Part shown: positions 1 to 5,691 of the stretch, one piece after another | Layout: each line of letters opens with the position of its first letter | Numbering within the stretch: position 1 is the first letter of the stretch | Assembly: GCA_003529305.1 (NCBI GenBank) | Contig: DPWC01000174.1 | Location: 1 to 7,911 of the forward strand | Direction of reading: 5' to 3' | Source of the DNA: Actinomycetota bacterium | GTDB taxonomy: Bacteria; Actinomycetota; Actinomycetes; UBA12327 | Length of the DNA stretch: 7,911 nucleotides | Notes under the pieces: model-generated | Seen by the model: the letters and a program-made list of their open reading frames with translations, nothing else | The model's database searches: none | Told to the model about the DNA's origin: nothing | Made by a program: the position numbers and the translations under genes

Positions 1-565
1 CAACTATCTCTACGGCCGTAAGGCGGTGGCGTTCTACTCCTTCCGCAACCGACCGGTTGTTGACAGTTGGACTGGTCAGACCGATGCGCCCACCTATGAG
101 CAGGCGCGAGCCATGGCGGATGCCTTGCTGGAGGCCTACAACCGCCCCACGCAAGACGGCGGAGTGGATCAGATTCACATCGTCTACACCCGCTTCATCA
201 ATATGGGTGTGCAGGCGGCGGCCGCCTTGCGCATCCTGCCGCTGCAGGTGGTGCAGGGATCGGTGGAGTCAGCCACCGGTGGCGCCATCGCCCTCTATGA
301 CTTCGAGCCGTCTGCGGAGGCGGTCCTCGATGCACTGCTGCCGCAGTATGTGGCGCAGTTGATCTATAGCTGTCTGCTGGAGTCAGCTGCATCTGAGCAT
401 GCGGCTCGTCGTCGAGCAATGAAATCGGCCACTGACAATGCCGAGGAATTGATCAAGTCGCTCACCCGAGCGGCGAACGCGGCCCGTCAGGCCGAAATCA
501 CCCAAGAAATCAGCGAGATCGTCGGTGGTGCAGACGCCCTGTCTGCCGCCGCGGGGAGTGAGTGA
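1..565 (+). CDS. atpG: ATP synthase F1 subunit gamma, C-terminal part (5' end outside window)
   Basis: This is the 3' part of the gamma subunit gene, the central rotor shaft of F1 that couples proton flow through Fo to catalysis in the beta subunits. The frame is open from base 2 (first residues NYLYGRKAVAFYSF) and gives 187 residues before TGA at 563-565; the N-terminal helix lies upstream of the window. The GRK segment matches the middle of bacterial gamma. The C-terminal helix is highly characteristic: SEHAARRRAMKSATDNAEEL is followed by the ARQAEITQEISEIVGGA segment typical of the family. The GTG at base 26 is an internal valine, not a start. The gene ends 8 bp before the atpD ATG, as expected for the usual order gamma-beta-epsilon. 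Identification is very secure. Confidence 0.97.
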   Translation, partial: NYLYGRKAVAFYSFRNRPVVDSWTGQTDAPTYEQARAMADALLEAYNRPTQDGGVDQIHIVYTRFINMGVQAAAALRILPLQVVQGSVESATGGAIALYDFEPSAEAVLDALLPQYVAQLIYSCLLESAASEHAARRRAMKSATDNAEELIKSLTRAANAARQAEITQEISEIVGGADALSAAAGSE

Positions 566-573
566 GGATCACC

Positions 574-2007
574 ATGACTGCCACTGCAGAGACCACCACC
601 GGTACGGGCCGGGTTGCCCGAGTTACCGGTCCCGTGGTGGATGTCGAGTTCCCACTTGAGGCGATGCCAGCGCTGAACAACGCGCTGCTGATGGATGTCG
701 CCCTTGGTGGCGAGACCCGCACCCTCACGCTCGAAGTCGCCTTGCACATCGGTGACAACATGGTGCGAGCAATCTCGATGCAGCCCACTGACGGTGTGGT
801 GCGCGGATCCGCTGTTCGTGACACCGGCGCCCCGATCTCTGTGCCCGTGGGTGATGTCACCAAGGGTCATGTGTTCAACGCGCTGGGTGAATCACTCGAT
901 GTGCCTACAGCGTCGCTGGATGTCAAGGAGCGTTGGCCGATCCATCGGGCGGCTCCCGCGTTCGACCAGTTGGAATCCAAGACGGAGACTTTCGAGACGG
1001 GCATCAAGGTCATCGACTTGCTGACCCCCTATGTCAAGGGCGGCAAGATCGGCCTCTTCGGTGGCGCCGGTGTGGGCAAGACCGTACTTATTCAGGAGAT
1101 GATTTACCGCGTTGCCGAGAACTTTGGTGGTGTGTCCGTATTCGCCGGTGTCGGTGAGCGCACCCGTGAAGGCAATGACCTGTTCGGTGAAATGACAGAG
1201 TCCGGGGTCATTGAGAAGACCGCCTTGGTCTTCGGCCAGATGGACGAGCCGCCGGGTACGCGGTTGCGGGTGGCGCTGACTGCGCTGACGATGGCGGAGT
1301 ACTTCCGCGATGCGCAGAAGCAGGATGTGCTGCTGTTCATCGACAACATCTTCCGCTTCACCCAGGCTGGTTCAGAGGTGTCGACCCTGCTCGGCCGTAT
1401 GCCCTCTGCCGTGGGTTACCAGCCGACGCTGGCTGACGAGATGGGCGTGCTGCAGGAGCGCATCACCTCAACCCGCGGTAACTCCATTACCTCGTTGCAA
1501 GCCATCTATGTGCCGGCCGACGACATCACGGACCCGGCGCCGCACACGACCTTCGCCCACCTTGATGCCACCACGGTGCTAAGCCGACCGATTTCTGAGT
1601 TGGGTATCTATCCGGCGGTGGATCCGCTGGACTCCACCTCGCGAATCCTTGACGCGAACTACATCGGTGATGAGCACTACGGAATCGCCAAGCGAGTCAA
1701 GGAGATCCTCCAGCGCTACAAGGATCTTCAAGACATCATCGCGATCCTTGGTATCGACGAGTTGTCCGAAGAGGACAAGATCATCGTGGGTCGCGCCCGT
1801 CGTATCCAGCGCTTCTTGTCGCAGAACATGTTCGTCGCTGAGGCGTTCACCGGCCAGCCTGGTTCGTTTGTGCCGTTGGCCGAGACGCTGGCCTCCTTCC
1901 GCGCATTGGTCGATGGCGAATTCGACCACCTGCCGGAGCAAGCCTTCTTCATGTGCGGTGGCATTGAGGATGTCGAGCGCAACGCCGCCGCGCTGGCAGC
2001 TCAGTAG
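574..2007 (+). CDS. atpD: ATP synthase F1 subunit beta (catalytic)
   Basis: This is the catalytic beta subunit of F1-ATP synthase, which binds ADP and phosphate and makes ATP at the cytoplasmic face of the membrane. It is 477 residues, normal for actinobacteria. The N-terminal beta-barrel begins GRVARVTGPVVDVEF. Walker A is GGAGVGKT at 163-170 (Lys169). The catalytic glutamate is E195 in the GERTREGND segment. Walker B is LLFID with Asp257. The DELSEED motif that contacts gamma is intact at 395-401. I chose ATG 574 because GAGG at 564-567 lies 6 nt upstream as a ribosome binding site. An in-frame GTG at 562 would overlap the atpG stop and has no such site. The gene sits 8 bp after atpG and 52 bp before atpC, and is surely co-transcribed. 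Nothing suggests damage. Confidence 0.99.
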   Translation: MTATAETTTGTGRVARVTGPVVDVEFPLEAMPALNNALLMDVALGGETRTLTLEVALHIGDNMVRAISMQPTDGVVRGSAVRDTGAPISVPVGDVTKGHVFNALGESLDVPTASLDVKERWPIHRAAPAFDQLESKTETFETGIKVIDLLTPYVKGGKIGLFGGAGVGKTVLIQEMIYRVAENFGGVSVFAGVGERTREGNDLFGEMTESGVIEKTALVFGQMDEPPGTRLRVALTALTMAEYFRDAQKQDVLLFIDNIFRFTQAGSEVSTLLGRMPSAVGYQPTLADEMGVLQERITSTRGNSITSLQAIYVPADDITDPAPHTTFAHLDATTVLSRPISELGIYPAVDPLDSTSRILDANYIGDEHYGIAKRVKEILQRYKDLQDIIAILGIDELSEEDKIIVGRARRIQRFLSQNMFVAEAFTGQPGSFVPLAETLASFRALVDGEFDHLPEQAFFMCGGIEDVERNAAALAAQ

Positions 2008-2043
2008 TCGGCATGATCACGAATCCACGACGCGAACGAGCAC

Positions 2044-2050
2044 AGGAAGG
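2044..2050 (+). promoter_or_regulatory. Ribosome binding site deciding the atpC start
   Basis: AGGAAGG lies 9 nt before the GTG at 2060. It fixes that GTG as the atpC start, although the reading frame stays open far upstream through atpD. The site lies inside a 15-codon open frame (2013-2060) whose TAG overlaps the GTG. Confidence 0.75.
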
Positions 2051-2059
2051 GCGGGCATA

Positions 2060-2425
2060 GTGGCACTCTTGCAGGTGGAACTTGTCGCGGCCGACCGCAT
2101 GGTGTGGTCGGGCAATGCGTCCTTGGTGCTGGCGCGCACCCTAGATGGCGACATCGGCGTGCTGCCGGGCCATCAGCCGGTACTAGCGATTCTGGCGGGT
2201 AGCACGGTGACGGTTCGCACCCCTGATGGCACCGTCAGCGCTGCTGTGCATGGCGGATTCTTCTCTGTTGCAGACAACCGAGTCTCGATTCTGGCTGAGA
2301 GTGCCGAGTTGGCCGAGGAAATTGATGTGGAGCGCGCCCAGCGGGCCGCCGAGCGGGCCCGAACTGCCGGTGCTGAAGACGATCTGATGCGCGCCGAGAC
2401 GCGGATTCGGGTGGCTTCTCTCTAG
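2060..2425 (+). CDS. atpC: ATP synthase F1 subunit epsilon
   Basis: This is the epsilon subunit of F1, which caps the foot of gamma on the c-ring and can restrain ATP hydrolysis through its C-terminal helices. It is 121 residues. The N-terminal beta-sandwich (about residues 1-84) carries the family signature DGDIGVLPGHQPVLAIL. It is followed by the GGFFSV and RVSILAESAEL strands and then a short alanine- and arginine-rich helical domain with AQRAAERARTAGAEDDLMRA. The GTG start at 2060 is preferred because AGGAAGG lies 9 nt upstream and the encoded ALLQVELVAADRMVWSG matches the normal N-terminus. It is the last gene of the atp operon and is followed by a hairpin. No DUF2550 gene follows it, which differs from the mycobacterial arrangement as I remember it. 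Confidence 0.97.
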   Translation: MALLQVELVAADRMVWSGNASLVLARTLDGDIGVLPGHQPVLAILAGSTVTVRTPDGTVSAAVHGGFFSVADNRVSILAESAELAEEIDVERAQRAAERARTAGAEDDLMRAETRIRVASL

Positions 2426-2462
2426 CGCATCGGCCATCTATTGAGCGGGATGGCCAGAGCGC
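2425..2462 (+). terminator. Imperfect hairpin between convergent atpC and pduO
   Basis: GCGC (2425-2428) and GGCCATC (2432-2438) pair with GATGGCC (2449-2455) and GCGC (2459-2462). This gives two perfect stem segments of 4 and 7 bp separated by a 3x3 internal loop (one of the three can form U-G), with a 10-nt loop. A smaller CAGCTG/CAGCTG stem (2462-2467 with 2475-2480) overlaps its last base. No T-run follows, which is common for actinobacterial terminators. The position just after atpC and before the convergent pduO end suggests a bidirectional terminator. This is inferred from position and pairing only. Confidence 0.5.
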
Positions 2463-2496
2463 AGCTGGATCACGCAGCTGAACTTGACGGGCCTAC

Positions 2497-3075
2497 TTAG
2501 TCTCGGTCAGAGCCCGGCCGCCACAGCACATCGCCGCCGTTGTGTGCGTTGGCGCACCGCGCGAGGATGAACAGAAGATCACTGAGTCGATTGAGGTAGA
2601 CCGCGGGCAGGTCATGGACCGCATCACCGTGAGCCTTTCGGGCGGCCCACGCGGCACGCTCTGCTCGCCGCACGAGAGTGCGGGCCACATGCAACAGAGC
2701 TGCGCCGGGAGTTCCACCGGGCAGTACGAACGAATTCAGTGGCTCTAGCGTTGCGTTGTACGAATCACAGGCGCTTTCAAGGTCGGCGATGTACTCCTGA
2801 CGCACCCGGAGCGCAGGATGAGCGGGATCGTCGACCACTGGCGTGCACAAGTCCGCGCCAACATCAAAGAGTTCGTTTTGTACCCGCACCAACAGACTCC
2901 GGATGTCGTCCGCGAAGCTGCCTAGAGCCAATGCAGCGCCGATAGCACTGTTGGCTTCGTCGACATCGGCGTAGGCCTCGAGCCGAAGGTCGTCCTTGCC
3001 CACCCGGGAGAAGTCGCCCAGCGATGTCGTGCCGTCATCGCCGGTGCGTGTGTAGATGCGGGTGAGATTGACCAT
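2497..3075 (-). CDS. pduO: Cob(I)alamin adenosyltransferase, PduO type
   Basis: This is a corrinoid adenosyltransferase of the PduO family, a cytoplasmic enzyme that moves the 5'-deoxyadenosyl group of ATP onto cob(I)alamin to form adenosylcobalamin. It is 192 residues, the usual length for this all-helical trimeric family. The N-terminal ATP-binding motif is TRTGDDGTTSLGD at 9-21. It is followed by VDEANSAIG (38-46), QNELFDVGADLCTP (66-79), the FVLPGG loop (116-121), RRAER (136-140) and YLNRLSDLLFILAR (160-173), all family signatures. It is not the unrelated CobA/BtuR type. The gene is alone on the minus strand, convergent with atpC and divergent from murA. ATG 3075 has no Shine-Dalgarno sequence but lies 6 nt after a TAGTCT box, so the mRNA is probably leaderless. 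The physiological client, for example methylmalonyl-CoA mutase or a ribonucleotide reductase, cannot be told from this window. Confidence 0.95.
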   Translation of the reverse strand: MVNLTRIYTRTGDDGTTSLGDFSRVGKDDLRLEAYADVDEANSAIGAALALGSFADDIRSLLVRVQNELFDVGADLCTPVVDDPAHPALRVRQEYIADLESACDSYNATLEPLNSFVLPGGTPGAALLHVARTLVRRAERAAWAARKAHGDAVHDLPAVYLNRLSDLLFILARCANAHNGGDVLWRPGSDRD

Positions 3076-3081
3076 TTGACC

Positions 3082-3087
3082 AGACTA
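3082..3087 (-). promoter_or_regulatory. -10 box of a likely leaderless pduO promoter
   Basis: Read on the minus strand, TAGTCT is followed by 6 nt (GGTCAA) and then the pduO ATG. This matches the TANNNT -10 box and spacing expected if transcription starts at the first base of the start codon. No purine-rich ribosome binding site is present. No clear -35 is seen. A GC-rich inverted repeat, GCCGC-GT-GCGGC (3089-3100), sits in the spacer and could be an operator or chance. Confidence 0.55.
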
Positions 3088-3126
3088 GGCCGCGTGCGGC
3101 TGATACGCCCGTTCAGCGCACCGGCG

Positions 3127-3132
3127 TAGCAT
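3127..3132 (+). promoter_or_regulatory. -10 box of a likely leaderless murA promoter
   Basis: TAGCAT is followed by 6 nt (CGTCAG) and then the murA GTG at 3139. This is the same geometry as at pduO on the other strand. No Shine-Dalgarno sequence precedes the GTG, so a leaderless mRNA is the simplest reading. No convincing -35 hexamer is visible. Confidence 0.55.
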
Positions 3133-3138
3133 CGTCAG

Positions 3139-4425
3139 GTGCCTGAGACTCGTGCCGAGCGCTACGAGATCGACGGTGGCGCCCGTCTGACCGGAACTGT
3201 GACCGTCACGGGCGCGAAGAACAGCGTGTTGAAGCTGATGGCGGCGGCACTGCTGGCCCAGGGCACCACTGTCATTCGAGCCGTCCCCGACATCCTCGAT
3301 GTCGAGATCATGGCCGAGTTATTGCGTCGACTCGGGTGTCATGTTGTTGTTGATGCCGCTGCCGGCACGGTCGTGATTGATGTTCCTGAGCAGCTGGCGC
3401 ACAAGGCCGACTATGACCTCGTCCGCCGCATGCGGGCGTCCATCTGTGTTCTTGGTCCCCTGATCGCGCGCTGTGGGCGCGCCGATGTGGCCCTGCCGGG
3501 GGGTGATGCCATCGGCTCGCGTGGGCTGGACCTGCATGTCGAAGGCCTAACCCAACTGGGCGCCCGGGTTCATAGCGAGCACGGCTACCTCATCGCCGAC
3601 GCCGCCGAGGGCCTCGTGGGCGCCCCGGTGGAGTTCGACTTCCCGAGTGTGGGGGCGACCGAGAACATCGTCATGGCGGCCGTGGTGGCTCGTGGCACCA
3701 CGGTCATTGACAACGCTGCGCGTGAACCAGAGATCGTGGATCTGTGCTCGATGTTGGTGCGGATGGGGGCTCACATTGATGGGATTGGCACCTCCACGCT
3801 GACCATTGACGGTGTCGAATCAGTGACCCCGGTGGACCACACAGCGGTGGCAGATCGCGTCGTCGCGGGAACCTGGTGCTACGGCGCCGCTATGACCAGT
3901 GGTGATGTGGTGGTGCGCGGAGCAAATCCTGCACACCTTGAGCTGCCGCTTGCTCAACTTGAGCGAGCGGGGGCCGACATCGCCATTGCTGACGATCACA
4001 TTCGGGTGGCCATGACTAATCGTCCGCGAGCTATCAACACACCCACGCTGCCGTATCCAGGTTTTCCGACCGACCTCCAGCCGATGGCGGTGGCCTTGGC
4101 CAGTGTCTCGGAAGGAACCTCGGTGATCACTGAGAATGTTTTTGAGGCGCGGTTCATGTTCGTCAATGAAATGATTCGCCTCGGTGCAGCAATCCGCACC
4201 GACGGACATCAAGCCGTGGTCCGCGGACAGCAGTGGCTGTCCAGCGCCCCGGTGCGAGCGACCGACATCCGAGCAGGGGCGGGCCTGGCGCTTGCCGCCC
4301 TCGTGGCCCAAGGTCGCACCGTCATCAGCGACATTCACCACATTGATCGGGGTTATCCCGGTTTTGCCGATGACCTGCGGCGCCTGGGTGCCCAGATTGA
4401 TCGAGTGCCGGATGCGTTGGGCTAA
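3139..4425 (+). CDS. murA: UDP-N-acetylglucosamine 1-carboxyvinyltransferase
   Basis: MurA transfers enolpyruvate from phosphoenolpyruvate to the 3'-OH of UDP-GlcNAc, the first committed step of peptidoglycan synthesis, in the cytoplasm. The protein is 428 residues, close to the family norm, and forms two inside-out alpha/beta barrels. Visible landmarks are the GAKN motif with K27 and N28, the RRMRAS segment at 96-101, the active-site loop at 120-128 and the YPGFPTD motif ending in the general base D312. The loop reads PGGDAIGSR, so position 123 is aspartate where most bacteria have the catalytic cysteine that fosfomycin alkylates. The same replacement is known in M. tuberculosis MurA and gives intrinsic fosfomycin resistance there. 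The start is GTG 3139, 6 nt after a TAGCAT box and without a ribosome binding site. It is divergent from pduO across 63 bp. Confidence 0.98.
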   Translation: MPETRAERYEIDGGARLTGTVTVTGAKNSVLKLMAAALLAQGTTVIRAVPDILDVEIMAELLRRLGCHVVVDAAAGTVVIDVPEQLAHKADYDLVRRMRASICVLGPLIARCGRADVALPGGDAIGSRGLDLHVEGLTQLGARVHSEHGYLIADAAEGLVGAPVEFDFPSVGATENIVMAAVVARGTTVIDNAAREPEIVDLCSMLVRMGAHIDGIGTSTLTIDGVESVTPVDHTAVADRVVAGTWCYGAAMTSGDVVVRGANPAHLELPLAQLERAGADIAIADDHIRVAMTNRPRAINTPTLPYPGFPTDLQPMAVALASVSEGTSVITENVFEARFMFVNEMIRLGAAIRTDGHQAVVRGQQWLSSAPVRATDIRAGAGLALAALVAQGRTVISDIHHIDRGYPGFADDLRRLGAQIDRVPDALG

Positions 4426-4475
4426 TTCCCAGCAGTGAGCCGATCTGTGGCGACTCTGGTGGGCGTGTCTGCCGA

Positions 4476-4531
4476 CCGGACACCGTGACGACACCTACCG
4501 TTTGCCTTCCGGGCGCGGTGTCAGCGTCCGG
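4476..4531 (+). repeat. Upstream arm able to compete for the nested hairpin
   Basis: GACACCG (4479-4485) can pair with CGGTGTC (4516-4522). Alternatively, CCGGAC (4476-4481) can pair with GTCCGG (4526-4531). The latter would use the same strand that forms the outer stem of the downstream 56-nt structure. A read-through transcript from murA could therefore adopt two exclusive folds. This rests only on base pairing read by eye in a GC-rich region. Confidence 0.3.
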
Positions 4532-4579
4532 CAACCGGCGGGACAACGCCCGGGTGTTGTCCCTTCCCCCTCCGGACGC
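4524..4579 (+). promoter_or_regulatory. 56-nt nested inverted repeat upstream of the STAS gene
   Basis: GCGTCCGG (4524-4531) pairs perfectly with CCGGACGC (4572-4579). GGGACAAC (4540-4547) pairs perfectly with GTTGTCCC (4556-4563) inside it. Both stems are 8 bp, both internal-loop strands are 8 nt and the central spacer is 8 nt. The central spacer can extend the inner stem by a G-U and two C-G pairs. The structure ends 17 bp before the STAS ATG and begins about 100 bp after the murA stop. It could be a murA terminator, a structured leader controlling the STAS gene, or a protein-binding palindrome. I recognise no known riboswitch class in it. The rest of the 4426-4596 gap holds no credible gene. 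Confidence 0.6.
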
Positions 4580-4596
4580 ACTAGACAGGAGTCACA

Positions 4597-4926
4597 ATGC
4601 AGAACCGGTTCACCGATTCTGGCGTGATTGCACTACCCGATCGACTGGATGCCGGCAACAGCGCGGATGTTCGCCAGCTTCTTCACGAAGCGGTGGATCA
4701 CAGTGTTGGTGATGTGCGCATCGATGTGTCCCAAGTAGATGTCATCGATGCCGCCGGATTGGGCGTTCTCGTGGGCACTCGTCGTCGTGCCGATCAATTG
4801 GGCGTGGCGGTGGTGTTGGTTGATGTGCCGCCCCGCTTGCATCGACTCCTCGCGGTCACCCGATTGTCGCGGCTGTTCACCTATGAATCCATCGTGCTGG
4901 AAGCGCACCAGACTGTTACTGCCTAA
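4597..4926 (+). CDS. Single-domain STAS protein (anti-anti-sigma factor-like)
   Basis: This 109-residue cytoplasmic protein is a stand-alone STAS domain, the fold of anti-anti-sigma factors such as SpoIIAA and RsbV. The visible pattern runs from an N-terminal GVIALPDRLDAGN strand-loop (9-21) and helix VRQLLHEAV to the core RIDVSQVDVIDAAGLGVLVG (41-60). It ends with a VVLVDVPPRLHRLL segment and LSRLFTYES. In the canonical proteins the loop reads D-S-S/T-G-L, and the first serine is phosphorylated by the partner kinase. Here it reads D51-A52-A53-G54-L55, so no phosphoacceptor is present and the usual switch cannot operate there. It may instead be a constitutive binding partner. AGGAGT (4587-4592) is a good ribosome binding site before ATG 4597. 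It is convergent with nucS, 30 bp away. No sigma factor or kinase gene is nearby, and its partner is unknown. Confidence 0.85.
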   Translation: MQNRFTDSGVIALPDRLDAGNSADVRQLLHEAVDHSVGDVRIDVSQVDVIDAAGLGVLVGTRRRADQLGVAVVLVDVPPRLHRLLAVTRLSRLFTYESIVLEAHQTVTA

Positions 4927-4956
4927 CACGGTCGTAGCACTGATGATGTGCCCCAG

Positions 4957-5637
4957 TTAGAACAGTCGAGACTCAGGGTCGTCGGTACCTCGCAGGGCGT
5001 CGTAATCCACGACAACGCACTCAATCCCGCGATCGCTGGCCAGGATGCGCGCCTGCGGTTTGATCTCCTGTGCAGCGAAGAGTCCACGGACCGGCGTCAG
5101 GTGTGGGTCCCGGTTGAGCAACTCTAGGTAGCGCGTGAGCTGTTCAACGCCGTCGATCTCCCCGCGCCGCTTGATCTCCACCGCGACCGCCTGACCGGCT
5201 ACATCCCGACACAGCAGGTCTACGGGCCCGATGGCTGTGGGATGCTCCCGCCGCACCAGGGTGAGCCCGGGCTCTAGTGCAGTGGGCTGGGCCGCCAAGA
5301 GCACCTGCAGGTGAGCCTCCACGCCGTCTTTGACCAGTCCGGGATCTGTGCCCAACTGGTGCTCAGAGTCATGAAAGACCTCCTCCAAGACAATGGTCAG
5401 CACCTCTCCGGCGCGATTGGTCACTCGCCAGGTCACGAGGTCGCTGTCATCCGGGTTCTGCTCAATAGCCAAGGAGCAGGGCGGGCTCATCCAGTTCAGG
5501 GGCTTGTAAGCGCGGTCATCGGCGTGGACCGCCACTGAACCGTCAGCCTTGGCCACAATGAGTCGAGGGGCGCTGGGCAGGTGCGCGGAGAGGCGGCCGG
5601 TGTAGTCAACCGTGCATCTGGCTACAACAATGCGCAC
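4957..5637 (-). CDS. nucS: Mismatch-specific endonuclease NucS (EndoMS)
   Basis: NucS is the endonuclease of the non-canonical mismatch repair pathway used by many actinobacteria and archaea instead of MutS/MutL. It cuts both strands at certain mismatches. The protein is 226 residues. The N-terminal dimerisation and DNA-binding domain (about 1-110) contains VHADDRAYKPLNWMSPP (37-53). The C-terminal RecB-like nuclease domain has GPVD with catalytic D140, VEIK with E154 and K156, and the EQLTRYLE helix (165-172). The C-terminus ends SRLF, resembling the short sliding-clamp-binding tail of mycobacterial NucS. The GTG start at 5637 gives MRIVVARCTVDY, the expected N-terminus. It has no ribosome binding site but lies 6 nt after TAGCGT, so the mRNA is probably leaderless. 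It is convergent with the STAS gene and divergent from the dehydrogenase operon. Confidence 0.97.
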   Translation of the reverse strand: MRIVVARCTVDYTGRLSAHLPSAPRLIVAKADGSVAVHADDRAYKPLNWMSPPCSLAIEQNPDDSDLVTWRVTNRAGEVLTIVLEEVFHDSEHQLGTDPGLVKDGVEAHLQVLLAAQPTALEPGLTLVRREHPTAIGPVDLLCRDVAGQAVAVEIKRRGEIDGVEQLTRYLELLNRDPHLTPVRGLFAAQEIKPQARILASDRGIECVVVDYDALRGTDDPESRLF

Positions 5638-5642
5638 GACCG

Positions 5643-5648
5643 TACGCT
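5643..5648 (+). promoter_or_regulatory. Possible -10 box for the dehydrogenase operon, opposite nucS -10
   Basis: TACGCT fits TANNNT and would place the transcript start near 5655, giving a leader of about 37 nt that contains the AAGGAG ribosome binding site. It is almost the exact reverse complement of the nucS -10, so one element could drive both directions. No clear -35 is visible, so this is tentative. Confidence 0.35.
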
Positions 5649-5649
5649 A
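5644..5649 (-). promoter_or_regulatory. -10 box of a likely leaderless nucS promoter
   Basis: On the minus strand TAGCGT is followed by 6 nt (ACGGTC) and then the nucS GTG. Spacing and sequence class are identical to those at pduO and murA. No Shine-Dalgarno sequence is present. The box overlaps a -10-like TACGCT on the opposite strand. Confidence 0.55.
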
Positions 5650-5679
5650 GTGCAGTCCAGTGGTGCTGATGTCGTCGCG

Positions 5680-5685
5680 AAGGAG
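5680..5685 (+). promoter_or_regulatory. Ribosome binding site deciding the dehydrogenase start
   Basis: AAGGAG abuts an ATG at 5686 with no spacing, so that ATG is an unlikely start. It lies 6 nt before GTG 5692, the ideal distance. The choice changes the N-terminus by only two residues. Confidence 0.65.
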
Positions 5686-5691
5686 ATGCCG

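Noticed and set aside
487..870. Antisense open frames across the atpG/atpD junction
   Set aside because: They are opposite highly conserved atp genes and show no domain or start signal of their own.
1649..2059. Open frame extending upstream of atpC through the end of atpD
   Set aside because: It is an out-of-phase shadow of atpD with arginine- and serine-rich, unnatural composition. The atpC ribosome binding site and family N-terminus fix the start at 2060.
3820..4494. 224-codon open frame antisense to murA
   Set aside because: It lies opposite a clear murA gene, has no recognisable domain and is rich in His, Arg and Ser, as expected of a shadow frame in GC-rich DNA.
4426..4596. A 16S rRNA operon or promoter after murA, as in mycobacteria
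   Set aside because: No rRNA sequence follows, and the next feature is the STAS gene; the gap holds only inverted repeats.
4937..4951. GCAC/GTGC hairpin between the convergent STAS and nucS genes as a terminator
   Set aside because: Only 4 bp of stem with a 7-nt loop and no T-run, which is too weak to call.
5581..5691. Longer N-terminus for the dehydrogenase from GTG 5581
   Set aside because: The extra 37 residues overlap the nucS start region, match nothing at the N-terminus of the family, and have no ribosome binding site; AAGGAG supports GTG 5692.
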